Shown here: piece by piece, positions 53,643 to 62,702 of the stretch
How positions within the stretch are numbered: position 1 is the stretch's first letter
How the letters are laid out: each line of letters starts with the position of its first letter
Assembly (NCBI GenBank): GCA_016795325.1
Contig: JAEUHY010000045.1
Span: forward strand, 62,001 to 126,000
DNA length: 64,000 bases
Source of the DNA: Planctomycetota bacterium
GTDB taxonomy: Bacteria; Planctomycetota; UBA1135; GCA-002686595
Reading direction: 5' to 3'
Made by a program: the position numbers and the translations under genes
The notes under the pieces: model-generated
What the model was told of the DNA's origin: nothing
What the model saw: the letters and a program-made list of their open reading frames with translations, nothing else
Databases searched by the model: none

Positions 53643-55937
53643 GTGAAATCAAGCAACTCTTTGGAACGCTCGCTGGAGAGCGAGCTGGGCTGGATGCGCG
53701 CGCTGGCGCTCAAGCTGGTCGCCGACGCTTCGGAGGCCGATGACCTCGTTCAGGAGGCGCTGCTCACCGCACTGCGGGCGCGGCCGGAGTTGAGCGGCGT
53801 CGGCGGTGCGCGCCGCTGGCTCGGCCGCGTGCTCGCACTGCGCGCACAGCAAGCGTGGCGCACCCAGCGGCGGCGGCGCGAGCGCGAAGAGCGCGCCGCG
53901 CACGCCGAGGCGTCCTCCGACGCCAGCGAAGTCGCCTCGCTCGTCGAAGCGCAGCACGCACTGCACGAGGCGCTGCACGCGCTCGCGGATCCGTACCGCG
54001 CGGTCGTGCTGCTGCGCTACTTCGAGGGGCTCACGCCCGCGCAGATCGCGGCCCGCCGCGGCGTTCCGGCGGCGACCGTGCGCAGCCAGCTCCTGCGCGC
54101 GCACGAACAGCTCCGCGCCGCGCTCGACCGCCGCCACGGCGGCGACGCACGCGCCTGGAGCGTTGCGTTCCTTCCGCTCGCCCTCGACCGCAGCGCGCTC
54201 TCGCAGGCAGCGTGGCTCGGCTCTCCACTCGTCCTGCTCGCGCTCATGCTGAAGCCCTGGATCGCTCTCGTGCTCGCCGTTGTGTGCGGCGTCGGAATCT
54301 GGCGTTGGACCTCGAACACCCCGGATGTTGCGCCGACAGCTGTCGCTGCCGCCAACGCGCCCACGGTTCCGGAGGTCGAAGTCGAACAGCGCTCGAACGC
54401 CGCAGCACGCGTCGAAGGCGAGCGGAACGACGTCGCGCACGCGCCGGTCGCCAGTGAGGCCACTCGACCCGCGCTGTTGCGAGGTCGGGTGATCGACGAA
54501 GGCACGCGCCAGCCGCTGTCCGATCTCGAATTGCGCGTTGTGCAGCGGAGCATGGGTCTCGAGGAGTTCGTCCGCACCGACGCCGAGGGTCGCGAAGTGC
54601 GTGGGTTGCGGACCGCGGGCGATGCCGAGGAGTTTGTCAGGACCGACGCCGACGGCCGCTTCGAGTGCTCAACGCCGTTCGCCGCCGGCACGCTGCGCAT
54701 CGGAGGCGCCGACCGAGTGGGATTCGATTCGCACGCCCTTTTCTCCGGACAGTCGGGCGGAGCCGCGCTGGATGTCGAGCAGAGCCTGAGCTGGAACGGA
54801 CGTGACGAGCTCGAGGTCAAGTTCCCAACGGAACTGTTCGTGCCGCTCGTGTGCAGTGCGCCGGTGTCCTTGATAGCCCGGGATCTGCTCGCCCAGCTGC
54901 ACCTTCAAGACCCAGACCAAGGCGAGTTCTGCATCCAAACCCCTGTTCGAGGCGACCCCTCGTACGCGCGCTTTCCTCCCATGCTCGGAATGGCGCCACT
55001 GAGCGGTTCCAAACTGCTGCGTGTCGTCAGCCGCGACGGACTGTGGCGCGGTGAAGCGCTCACGTCGATCCCTCGGCCGGCGTCCGAGGGTCCGCTGCGC
55101 ATCGAGCTGCTCGCAAGCGGCAAGGTCGTAGTCGAGCTCGGGCCGTCACCGATTCCCAAGGACACGGTCGCGCTCCTGCGCCGCCTGCCGAAGGGCCCCG
55201 CCCAAGTCCGTGGCGAGAACGAGCGAGAACGCAGCGAAGGTCGCACTGAGTTCGGAGGCCTGGAAGGTGGCGAGTATGAACTCGATGTGCGCGCGGTAGG
55301 GTTCGAACGCGTCGTGCGGCAGATCGTCGTGAAGCCCGGCGACGTGAGCCTCGAAACCGTCACCCTTGCTCCGCTGGGCGCGCCTGTTGCCATCCGCGGC
55401 GAGGTGCGCACCCGCAGTGGTCAAGCCAACGAGCTGACGACGCTCTCCCTCATGTCGACCGACCTCAGCGTGGCGCGGGAGATCTTCCCCGAGTGGGTCG
55501 AACGGGACGGCCGCTGGTGTGCGCCGTTCGAGTTCGCAGATCTTCCCGCCGGAACCTATCAGCTTCGAGTCACAGCAGGTCCGATCGCGCGCGCTTGGAG
55601 CGGCGCTGCGCTCGAGTTCTCAGCGCCAGCCGAGGGGGTCGTCCTGACCTGCGATGACCTGGCCCCTACAACGCGCCTGGAGCTGCAACTCTTCGACGCG
55701 CAGACCGCTGAGCCGATCACAGAAGGTTTCGTCGGCGTCGAGGCCGGACTCGCTTGGGGATCGGCGGATCGTCAACCCGCGATGCACGTGTGGGTGATCG
55801 AGCACGCTGCGGGTCTCGAAGTCCAGTGGGGAGCCGGTTGCCACGGCTACGACAATGCACGTGGCACGAACCGCGCAGCGACGCTGGTCGACGGAGTGTG
55901 GCGGCTGCGCGTAGATCTTCAGCGCGCCGCGAAATGA
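53643..55937 (+). CDS. ECF sigma factor fused to a transmembrane helix and extracytoplasmic beta domains
   Basis: 764 residues. Residues 1-170 are a complete ECF sigma factor: sigma2 (MRALALKLVADASEADDLVQ then EALLTALRA) and sigma4 (PYRAVVLLRYFEGLTPAQIA then RGVPAATVRSQLLRAHEQLR). One or two hydrophobic segments follow (about residues 195-226: SPLVLLALMLKPWIALVLAV and neighbours). The remaining 500 residues are exported-looking carboxypeptidase-regulatory-like beta repeats (LLRGRVIDEGTRQPLSDLEL, DADGRFECSTPFAAGTLRIG, GLEGGEYELDVRAVGFERVV, DLPAGTYQLRVTAG). No anti-sigma gene is adjacent. The sigma domain would be tethered at the membrane, perhaps released by proteolysis. A short internal duplication lies at residues 307-340. 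Confidence 0.85.
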   Translation: MKSSNSLERSLESELGWMRALALKLVADASEADDLVQEALLTALRARPELSGVGGARRWLGRVLALRAQQAWRTQRRRREREERAAHAEASSDASEVASLVEAQHALHEALHALADPYRAVVLLRYFEGLTPAQIAARRGVPAATVRSQLLRAHEQLRAALDRRHGGDARAWSVAFLPLALDRSALSQAAWLGSPLVLLALMLKPWIALVLAVVCGVGIWRWTSNTPDVAPTAVAAANAPTVPEVEVEQRSNAAARVEGERNDVAHAPVASEATRPALLRGRVIDEGTRQPLSDLELRVVQRSMGLEEFVRTDAEGREVRGLRTAGDAEEFVRTDADGRFECSTPFAAGTLRIGGADRVGFDSHALFSGQSGGAALDVEQSLSWNGRDELEVKFPTELFVPLVCSAPVSLIARDLLAQLHLQDPDQGEFCIQTPVRGDPSYARFPPMLGMAPLSGSKLLRVVSRDGLWRGEALTSIPRPASEGPLRIELLASGKVVVELGPSPIPKDTVALLRRLPKGPAQVRGENERERSEGRTEFGGLEGGEYELDVRAVGFERVVRQIVVKPGDVSLETVTLAPLGAPVAIRGEVRTRSGQANELTTLSLMSTDLSVAREIFPEWVERDGRWCAPFEFADLPAGTYQLRVTAGPIARAWSGAALEFSAPAEGVVLTCDDLAPTTRLELQLFDAQTAEPITEGFVGVEAGLAWGSADRQPAMHVWVIEHAAGLEVQWGAGCHGYDNARGTNRAATLVDGVWRLRVDLQRAAK

Positions 55938-55965
55938 TGCGCCGCGCTGTTCGTGGAGGTCTTGG

Positions 55966-55985
55966 GAGCGGCGCAAGCGCCGCTC
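55966..55985. terminator. bidirectional hairpin between convergent genes
   Basis: GAGCGGCGC (55966-55974) and GCGCCGCTC (55977-55985) form a perfect 9-bp inverted repeat with AA between, placed between the stop at 55937 and the convergent stop at 55993. Confidence 0.6.
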
Positions 55986-55992
55986 GCGCGCG

Positions 55993-57162
55993 TCACGGCC
56001 CGAGCGTGACCTCGAGCGCGTTGCTGAAGGCCGTCACCGGGAAGCTCGCTGGATCGCGGAACCAGCCCTGCAGGTAGATGCGGTCGCCTGCCGCGAACGG
56101 TTGGCCGAGCGCACCCGGCAGCAACACGTGGAAGGCATTCCAGTCGAGCGTCATCGCGCCGTCGCACGCGCCGGCGGTTCCGCCCGAGTTCTGCGGGAAG
56201 GAGCGCTGCACGGGCGGCTTCACGCAGAAGAAGCCCGTGCCCCACGGATTGGGCGCGAAACCGGTGTTGTCGAGGCCGTAGAAGATCAGGCCCTGACGCT
56301 GGCCTTCGACGGCGCTGACCGAGATCGTGAACGGCGTCGCGCCGCTCGCGCTGGCCGCACCGCTCGAACCGATCGAAGCGCTGCAACCGTTCGAGGTCGT
56401 GCCCGTGGTGCAGTACACGACCGGCGCCGGCGGCCCGCCGAGCGCAACGTTCCAGGTCGCGGCGATCTGCGCGTCGCTGAGCGCGCTCGAATACAGGCGG
56501 AACTCGTCGAGCTTCACGCCGTTCGCCATCGGCGAAGTCGTGCTGTACGCGCCCACGCGGAACGGCCCCGTGCCCGAGTACGTCGCCGGGGCAACGCTCG
56601 CCGTCGCGACCCGAACTCCGTCGCGGTAGCCGCGCAGTTCGCCGGCGCTGGCGGAGTACACGAACGCGATGTGGTGCGGCGCGGCCGAGTCGGCGCCGCC
56701 GGGCACCACCACGCCGGTCGTCCACGGCGTCGAGCGCAGCGTCAGGTTGCCGACACCGGCGGCGCCGTTCGTGAAGCAGCGCAGCGAGCTCGCGCTCAAG
56801 TCGCCGAGCAAGTACATGAACGGGTTGAGCGCCGTCGAACCCGTCAAGTCGAGCCAGAAAGCGATCGTGAAGTCGCCGGAGAGCTGCGTGGCCCAGCCCG
56901 TGTTGACGAAGCTCGTGGCGCCCGCGCCGCCCACGCTCCCGAGCGCGCCGCCGAACTGACCGCCGGTTCCCGTGAGAACGTGAGTGCCCACCGACGGGGG
57001 ATTCGCGCCCACTCCGGGCGTCGCGGCGTTGGCGGTGTCCGTGCCGCTGAGCTCGTCGAACTCGTAGTACAGGAGGTCGGGCGTCTGCGCGTGCGCCGAC
57101 TGCGCAGCGCTGACGAACAATCCGGCGAAGGCGAGCGACAACGACGCCAAGGTGCGCTGCAT
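55993..57162 (-). CDS. secreted LamG/concanavalin-like protein with cysteine-bearing C-terminal module
   Basis: 389 residues. A signal peptide (LASLSLAFAGLFVSAAQSAHA) is followed by a LamG-type jelly roll, about residues 27-245 (LLYYEFDELSGTDTANAA, FTIAFWLDLTGS, HHIAFVYSASAGELRGYRDG, DEFRLYSSALSDAQIAA), which usually binds glycans or surface proteins. The last 140 residues form a module with YC...GC, LIFYGLDNTG, FFCVKPPVQR, GACDGAMTLDW and GWFRDP. The same motif order ends the subtilisin-like protease at 20097-22511. The module may be a surface-sorting or anchoring domain (inference). Confidence 0.8.
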   Translation of the reverse strand: MQRTLASLSLAFAGLFVSAAQSAHAQTPDLLYYEFDELSGTDTANAATPGVGANPPSVGTHVLTGTGGQFGGALGSVGGAGATSFVNTGWATQLSGDFTIAFWLDLTGSTALNPFMYLLGDLSASSLRCFTNGAAGVGNLTLRSTPWTTGVVVPGGADSAAPHHIAFVYSASAGELRGYRDGVRVATASVAPATYSGTGPFRVGAYSTTSPMANGVKLDEFRLYSSALSDAQIAATWNVALGGPPAPVVYCTTGTTSNGCSASIGSSGAASASGATPFTISVSAVEGQRQGLIFYGLDNTGFAPNPWGTGFFCVKPPVQRSFPQNSGGTAGACDGAMTLDWNAFHVLLPGALGQPFAAGDRIYLQGWFRDPASFPVTAFSNALEVTLGP

Positions 57163-57295
57163 AACGAGGGGCTCTCGGGGGACTTGGGACTACGTGAGTT
57201 GGCCCCCCAACACTACCCGGCGCGCCGCGAAATGGGTTCCCATCCGCGTGTTCGCGCGTCGACGCACGGTTGCGCCTCCGCGCGAGCGCGCCGGC

Positions 57296-59053
57296 TCAGC
57301 GCGCGGAAAACTCGAACGGCAGCCGCGCCAGCACGCGGGGCGCACCGTCGACGTGCTCGAGCACCTGCGCAAAGCGCGAGAGCCGCCCGAGCGCCTTCAA
57401 TTGAGCGCCCTGCGTCGCCGCGAGGCCTTCCTGCTCGAGAATTTCCTCGAGCAACTCCTCGAACCACTCCACCTGCCGCTGCGGGTAGCGGACCGGGGCC
57501 TTGTCGGAAAGTCCGGCGCGCTCCCGCGCCAGTTCGATCGCGCGCTCGAGCCCGCCGAGTTCATCGACCAGCCCCAGTTCCTTCGCGCGTGTCCCGGTCC
57601 ACACGCGGCCCTGCGCGATCTCGGCCACGCGTTCGCGGTCGAGCTTGCGGCCCGCGGCCACGAGGTCGAGGAAACGCTCGTAGATCTCGTCGACAAAGCC
57701 CTGCACGAGCGCGAGCTGCGGCTCGTCGAGGCGCTTCCACATGGAACCCACGCCCGCTAGCGGACTGGTGGCGACACGTTCGGCGCGCAGGCCGTAACGC
57801 TCGGCCAGCGCCTCGACGTTGGGCAACATGCCGAACACGCCGATCGAGCCGGTGAGCGTGTGCGGCTGCGCGACGATCGCGTCGGCGTCGGCGCTGATCC
57901 AGTAACCGCCCGAGGCCGCGACGGAGCCCATCGACACGATCACCGGCTTGCCCGCGGCCTTGAGCGCGAGCACTTCGGCGCGGATCACGTCGGAGGCCGT
58001 CGCGCTGCCGCCCGGCGAATCGACGCGCAGCACGACCGCGCGCACGTCGTCGTCCTCACGCGCCTCGCGCAGCTCTTGGGCGAGGTCGTCACCGCCGATC
58101 GCCGCGGGATTGGAGCCGTCGACGATCTCACCGTCGGCGATCACGACCTGCACGCCCGCGCCGCTCTTGGGGCTGCGGCGCACCGAACGTGCGTACTTCG
58201 CGAGCGAAATCTCATCGAGCTCGTCGCCCTTGTCGAGCCCGCTGTCCTCGCGCAGTTTGGCGAGCAGTTCCGAGTAAGCCCCGACGTGCGTCACGAGCTT
58301 CTCTTCGAGCGCGCGTTGCGCCGTGAGCCAGCCTGTCTCGCGGCTGAGCTGGCGCAGACGCTCGAGGTCGGCGCCGCGCGCGCTCGCGATGTCGCCGAAC
58401 ATCTTCGTCTCGATCGCGCCGAGCATCTCCGTGAGTTGCTCGCGGTTCTCGGGGCTCATCTGGCCGAGCATGTAGGGCTCGACGGCGGACTTGTACTTGC
58501 CGACGCGCGTGACCTGCACCTCGGCGCCGAGCTGCTTCAGCGCGTCGCCGAAATACAGCACGTCCGCGAACCAGCCGTCGAGCTCGACGAAACCCAGCGG
58601 TTCGAGCCACAACTCGTCCGCGACCGAGCCCAGCCACAACATGCGTTCGTTCGCCGAGCCGAGCTGCGCGTAGACCGGCGTGCCGGCTTCGCGCGCATCG
58701 GCGAGCGCGTCGCGCACCATGTCGAGCGAGCTGAGCGAGCCGTCGAAGCCGCCGCGCACCACGATCGCGGCGATGCGCTCGTCTTCGCCGGCCTCGCGTA
58801 CGACGCGTGCGGCTTCGTGCGCCGCCAGCGGGTGCGACAGGTCCGAGAACAAGGCCATGCCGGGCTGGCGCCGCCCCGCTTCGCCGAGCGGGCGCGAGAA
58901 GTCGACCACGAGCACCGAACCGTCCGCGACGGCGGTCGGCGGCGCGCCTGCGGCCAGCGAGCCAACGGCCATGAAGAACACCAGCGCGAGCGCGGCGAAC
59001 ACCGAGAGTCCGACGACGACGAGCACGAGGACGAGAGCTTTGGTTCGAGTCAT
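57296..59053 (-). CDS. sppA: signal peptide peptidase SppA, 67K type
   Basis: 585 residues with an N-terminal membrane anchor (ALVLVLVVVGLSVFAALALV) and two tandem ClpP-like S49 domains. The general-base lysine lies in VGKYKSAVEPYML of the first domain and the nucleophile serine in GSVAASGGYWIS of the second. RVDSPGGSATASD and LTGSIGVFG are the usual flanking blocks. Full-length proteins of this type form tetrameric bowls that degrade cleaved signal peptides in the membrane. Both catalytic residues are present. It is likely a single gene; the LamG gene follows after 133 nt. Confidence 0.95.
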   Translation of the reverse strand: MTRTKALVLVLVVVGLSVFAALALVFFMAVGSLAAGAPPTAVADGSVLVVDFSRPLGEAGRRQPGMALFSDLSHPLAAHEAARVVREAGEDERIAAIVVRGGFDGSLSSLDMVRDALADAREAGTPVYAQLGSANERMLWLGSVADELWLEPLGFVELDGWFADVLYFGDALKQLGAEVQVTRVGKYKSAVEPYMLGQMSPENREQLTEMLGAIETKMFGDIASARGADLERLRQLSRETGWLTAQRALEEKLVTHVGAYSELLAKLREDSGLDKGDELDEISLAKYARSVRRSPKSGAGVQVVIADGEIVDGSNPAAIGGDDLAQELREAREDDDVRAVVLRVDSPGGSATASDVIRAEVLALKAAGKPVIVSMGSVAASGGYWISADADAIVAQPHTLTGSIGVFGMLPNVEALAERYGLRAERVATSPLAGVGSMWKRLDEPQLALVQGFVDEIYERFLDLVAAGRKLDRERVAEIAQGRVWTGTRAKELGLVDELGGLERAIELARERAGLSDKAPVRYPQRQVEWFEELLEEILEQEGLAATQGAQLKALGRLSRFAQVLEHVDGAPRVLARLPFEFSAR

Positions 59054-59197
59054 GGTCTTGTGTTGAGGTCTAGCCCCAAACGCGAGCGAGTGGAATGAGG
59101 CGCGACGAGCGAGCGGTCAGCTTGCACTGCGCGGCGGGCGGTGGAACCCACGCGCTCTGCAAGAAATAGTCGGGCGCAGTACCTAGTTCTGGGCGCG

Positions 59198-60523
59198 CTA
59201 ACGCGCCTCGCCCAGCGGCGTGAGCGCGCGTTGCAGCACGTCGTGGAGCGCGCCAGCGGCGGCGCTCAGGCGCGCCTGCGGCAGAGCGAACACCAGGCTC
59301 GCGCTCGCGCCCGAACGCCAGCGCGCCAGCGGCTCGACGCCGATCGCAGCCAGCGTCTGTTCGAGCTGCGCGTCGAGTCCGCGGCGGTCGGCGATGGCCA
59401 ACGTGGCGACTTCGCGCACCACTTCGAGCGGGCGCGCGTACTGCGCCGCCGCACGCACCAGCGCCTCGCTGGCCGCGGCGGTGAACGTGAACTCGCCCGC
59501 GTCGCTCGCGACGAGCTGCGCGTCGATCGCCCGCGAAGCGAAGTGCGCCGCAATTTGTCGCGCGTCGCCGTCCTGCGCTCCGCGCAGCCGCACAAGCGCC
59601 AGATTCGAGCGCGTCGCCACGCCCAGGAACTCGCGCGGTTCGAGTCCGGCGCGCACCAACGTGCCCTCGTCGCCGGGCGTGCGCGTGCAGCGCACGCGGC
59701 CCGCGAGTTGGCAACGTTCGAGCACTTCGACCGCCTCGGGATGCAGCACGTTTGCGCCCAGGTGCGTGAGCTCGCGCGCGTCCGCGTAGCCCAGCTGTGC
59801 GATGCGTCGCGCGTTCGGAACGAGCTTGGGATCGGCGCTCATCACGCCGTCGACTTCCTTCCAGAACACGACCTCGCGCGCGGAGATCGCCTCGCCGATC
59901 AGCGCCGCCGACACGTCCGAACCGTTGCGGCCGAGCGTGGTGAGCCGGCCGTGTGAGTCGGCCGCGACGAAGCCCGTGATCACGCAGATCGCGTCGATGC
60001 GCTCGAGCGCGCTGCGCACGCGTTCGGCGCTGTGCGGGAGCACGCGTGCGCGCCCGTGGTTGGAGTCCGTGACCAGGCCCAGGTCGTAGGCGTCGATCGG
60101 AACCGCGCGCAGGCCGCGTTGCGAAAGGTGCGCGGCGACGATGCGCGCGCTCGCGCGTTCGCCGAACGACAGCACGTGGTCGCGCTGCGCCTGGGTGAGC
60201 TCGCCCGCCGCGCGGATCGCCGCGAGCACCGTCGAAAGCTCGGCGAAATGGCGGTTGAGGTGCTCGGAGTCGAGCTCGAGCTGCGCCAGGAGGCTGCGGT
60301 GCCGCACCCGGATGCGCGCCATGTCGACCGCGCCGGCGGCCGCTTCGCGAGCGAGTTGGTCGAGCTGCGTCGTCACGCCCTCGACCGCGCTCACGACCGC
60401 GATCGGCCGGTCGGGGGCGCGCGCGAAGAGCAGCTCCCCCACGCGCCGGATGCGCTCGCCGTCGGCCAGGGACGCGCCGCCGAACTTGTGCACGCAGCGC
60501 GGGGAAAGCGGGGTCGATTGCAT
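59198..60523 (-). CDS. lysC: aspartate kinase
   Basis: 441-residue monofunctional aspartokinase, first step of the lysine/threonine/methionine pathway (aspartate plus ATP to aspartyl phosphate). Motifs: KFGGASLADG at residues 13-22 (usually KFGGTS), SFGERASARIVA, TTLGRNGSDVSAALIGEAI, FWKEVDGVMSADPKLVPNA and LTHLGANVLHPEA. The C-terminal 150 residues carry the ACT regulatory domains, with LVFALPQARLSAAAGALHDVL in the last. ATG 60523 was preferred to an upstream frame without the family start. It is divergent from the synthase-like gene at 60621 with 97 nt between them. No lysine-riboswitch features seen. Confidence 0.92.
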   Translation of the reverse strand: MQSTPLSPRCVHKFGGASLADGERIRRVGELLFARAPDRPIAVVSAVEGVTTQLDQLAREAAAGAVDMARIRVRHRSLLAQLELDSEHLNRHFAELSTVLAAIRAAGELTQAQRDHVLSFGERASARIVAAHLSQRGLRAVPIDAYDLGLVTDSNHGRARVLPHSAERVRSALERIDAICVITGFVAADSHGRLTTLGRNGSDVSAALIGEAISAREVVFWKEVDGVMSADPKLVPNARRIAQLGYADARELTHLGANVLHPEAVEVLERCQLAGRVRCTRTPGDEGTLVRAGLEPREFLGVATRSNLALVRLRGAQDGDARQIAAHFASRAIDAQLVASDAGEFTFTAAASEALVRAAAQYARPLEVVREVATLAIADRRGLDAQLEQTLAAIGVEPLARWRSGASASLVFALPQARLSAAAGALHDVLQRALTPLGEAR

Positions 60524-60620
60524 CGAGGACAAACGTGGGCGCCGGCGCGGGCGCGGCGGGGTTGGGGCGCGTATCCTATAGGGCTCGCGACACGGCCACG
60601 AACTCCGCCGCATCCCTGCC

Positions 60621-61844
60621 ATGACGACCATCGACCGCGAAGCGCTGATCTACGACTGGAACACGGCCGGCCAGGCCCCCTCGAAGCCCGCGGGCAAGAT
60701 CCAATTCGACGACGAGACGCTGCGCGACGGACTGCAGAGCCCGTCGGCGCGCGACCCCGAGATCGCCGACAAGCTCGAGCTGATCCGGCTGATGGACAAG
60801 CTCGGCCTCGACACCGCGGATGTCGGCCTGCCCGGCGCCGGCGCGCGCGCGCGCGAGCACATCACGACGCTGGTCAAGGAGATGGCGCACCTGCGCATCA
60901 AGGCCAACGTCGCGTGCCGCACGGTGATCAGCGACATCGCTCCGGTGGTCGACGTCGTGCAAGCCACCGGCCAAAAGATTGAGGTCTGCGCGTTCATCGG
61001 CAGCTCGCCGATCCGCCAGTACGCCGAGAACTGGGAGATGAGCACGATGCTCAAGCTCTCCAAGGACGCGGTCGAGTTCGCGGTCAAGAACGGACTGGAC
61101 TGCATGTTCGTGACCGAGGACACGACGCGCGCGCACCCCGACGACGTCAAGGCGCTCTACACGACCGCCATCGAAGCCGGCGCCAAGCGCATCTGCGTGT
61201 GCGACACCTGCGGCCACGCGACCCCGGACGGCGTGCGCAAGCTGATCAAGTACGTGAAGAGCATCGTCGACGCGACCAACCCCGCGGTCGGCATCGATTG
61301 GCACGGCCACCGCGACCGCGGCCTGGGCCTCGCCAATTCGCTCGCCGCGCTCGAAGCGGGCGCCACGCGCGTCCACGCCTGCGCCCTGGGCGTCGGCGAG
61401 CGCGCCGGCAACACCGAGATGGACGTGCTGCTCGTCAATCTCCGCCTGCTCGGCTGGATCGACAACGACCTCTCGATGCTGGGCGACTACGTGCGCCTCG
61501 CGCACAAGGCCATCGGCGTCCCGCTGCCCTCCAACTACGCCGTCTTCGGCTCCGACGCCTTCGAAACCGGCACCGGCGTGCACGCCGCCGCCGTGATCAA
61601 GGCCTTCAAGAAGGGCGACCACTGGCTCGCCAACCGCGTCTACTCCGGCGTGCCCGCCGACATGGTCGGCCTCGAACAAGTGATCAAGATCGGCCCCATG
61701 TCGGGCAAGTCGAACGTCATCTGGTTCCTCGAGAAGAACGGCGTGCAGCCGACCGACAAGGCCGTCGACGCCGTGCTGCAACTCGCCAAGACGACTCCGC
61801 GCCTGCTCGAGGACCGCGAGATCCTCGCGGCGGCGCGGGGCTGA
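60621..61844 (+). CDS. 2-isopropylmalate/homocitrate synthase-like (HMGL TIM-barrel) protein
   Basis: 407 residues of the DRE-TIM metallolyase fold. It has DDETLRDGLQSPSAR (catalytic Arg/Asp), ADVGLPGAG, RTVISDIAPVVDVV, TEDTTRAHPDDV, the metal-binding DWHGHRDRGLGLANSLAAL, and HACALGVGERAGNTEMDVL. It is a Claisen-condensing acyl-CoA enzyme. The C-terminal part (residues about 300-407) contains the short subdomains but no LeuA allosteric dimer domain, so it resembles homocitrate, LeuA2-like or related synthases more than canonical LeuA. The product cannot be fixed from sequence; leucine or a related 2-oxoacid pathway is likely. It is divergent from lysC. Confidence 0.85.
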   Translation: MTTIDREALIYDWNTAGQAPSKPAGKIQFDDETLRDGLQSPSARDPEIADKLELIRLMDKLGLDTADVGLPGAGARAREHITTLVKEMAHLRIKANVACRTVISDIAPVVDVVQATGQKIEVCAFIGSSPIRQYAENWEMSTMLKLSKDAVEFAVKNGLDCMFVTEDTTRAHPDDVKALYTTAIEAGAKRICVCDTCGHATPDGVRKLIKYVKSIVDATNPAVGIDWHGHRDRGLGLANSLAALEAGATRVHACALGVGERAGNTEMDVLLVNLRLLGWIDNDLSMLGDYVRLAHKAIGVPLPSNYAVFGSDAFETGTGVHAAAVIKAFKKGDHWLANRVYSGVPADMVGLEQVIKIGPMSGKSNVIWFLEKNGVQPTDKAVDAVLQLAKTTPRLLEDREILAAARG

Positions 61845-61956
61845 CGCGAAAAGCGTCGGCAGGTTCGAGGAACGTCCGCCGAGCGGCAAGTCCGCGGTAA
61901 GGCGGCGGCCCGCGTCGTGCGCGCACCTAGCATCGGTCGCAACGGAGGATGCGGCC

Positions 61957-62697
61957 ATGCAGGAACGTGAATTCGAAGCGCTGAAGTTGGGCGAAGCGGT
62001 GGAGGTCGAGCGTGGCGTCGTCGTGGAGCGACGCTCGTTCCTCACGGTCGCCGCGAGCGCTTTCGCGGCGGCTGGGTTGCCGGGGCTTGCGCGCGCCGGC
62101 CGGCTCGACGAGAGCGCGGACGCGTTCGAGTACGAGGATTTCCTCGCGGAGGCCGTGCCTGCGGCCAAGGCGCTCGTCGCGGACAACTCGCGCGGCGGCC
62201 AGGACCGTTATCTGTTCGCGCTCGCGGCGATCGCCGTGCGGCTCGGCGACGTGCCGCAACCGAAGATGCGCTCGAACAGCCCGGGGACCTACATCGGCGC
62301 GAACGAGGGAGGCGATCCGTTCGTGGTGCTGCACTGGCGGCTCGATCCGGGCGCGCGCATCGGCATCCATCCGCACATCTACGGGAATGTCGTGACGCTC
62401 GGACTCGAAGGCGAAGTGCTGGTCGACAACTACGAGGTCGAAGGCGAACGCGACTGGCTCACCAAGCAGCCCTTCGTCGTGCGGCGCACGGTTTCGCAGT
62501 GGCTCACGCGCGGCGGAGTCAACCTCGTCAATCTCGAGCGCAACTACTGCCACGGGTTCACTGCGGGTCCGAACGGCGCGCGAGGGCTGGACATCACGAC
62601 GCGCCTGCTCGAACGCGTGGACTCGCCGAGCTTGGTGCTGGGCAAGCCCCTCGAAGGTCCGTGCGCGCGTTTCGAAGGGACTTGGAAGTACGACTGA
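61957..62697 (+). CDS. Tat-exported cupin-like protein
   Basis: 246 residues. An internal twin-arginine signal (VERRSFLTVAASAFAAAGL, residues about 23-41) follows a 22-residue charged leader. The mature part is a cupin-like beta barrel, with LDPGARIGIHPHIYGNVVTL giving a His-x-His metal pair, GLEGEVLVDNYEVEGE, and NYCHGFTAGPNGARGLD with a later His. It resembles cysteine-dioxygenase or related small-molecule cupins, but no substrate can be named. Exported folded with metal already bound, if the Tat assignment is right. The stop is 5 nt from the convergent gene's stop. Confidence 0.72.
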   Translation: MQEREFEALKLGEAVEVERGVVVERRSFLTVAASAFAAAGLPGLARAGRLDESADAFEYEDFLAEAVPAAKALVADNSRGGQDRYLFALAAIAVRLGDVPQPKMRSNSPGTYIGANEGGDPFVVLHWRLDPGARIGIHPHIYGNVVTLGLEGEVLVDNYEVEGERDWLTKQPFVVRRTVSQWLTRGGVNLVNLERNYCHGFTAGPNGARGLDITTRLLERVDSPSLVLGKPLEGPCARFEGTWKYD

Positions 62698-62702
62698 AAG
62701 TC

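Noticed and set aside
60524..60620. Possible lysine riboswitch or attenuator before lysC
   Set aside because: The 97-nt divergent spacer is too short and shows none of the conserved lysine-riboswitch stems or a Lys-rich leader peptide.
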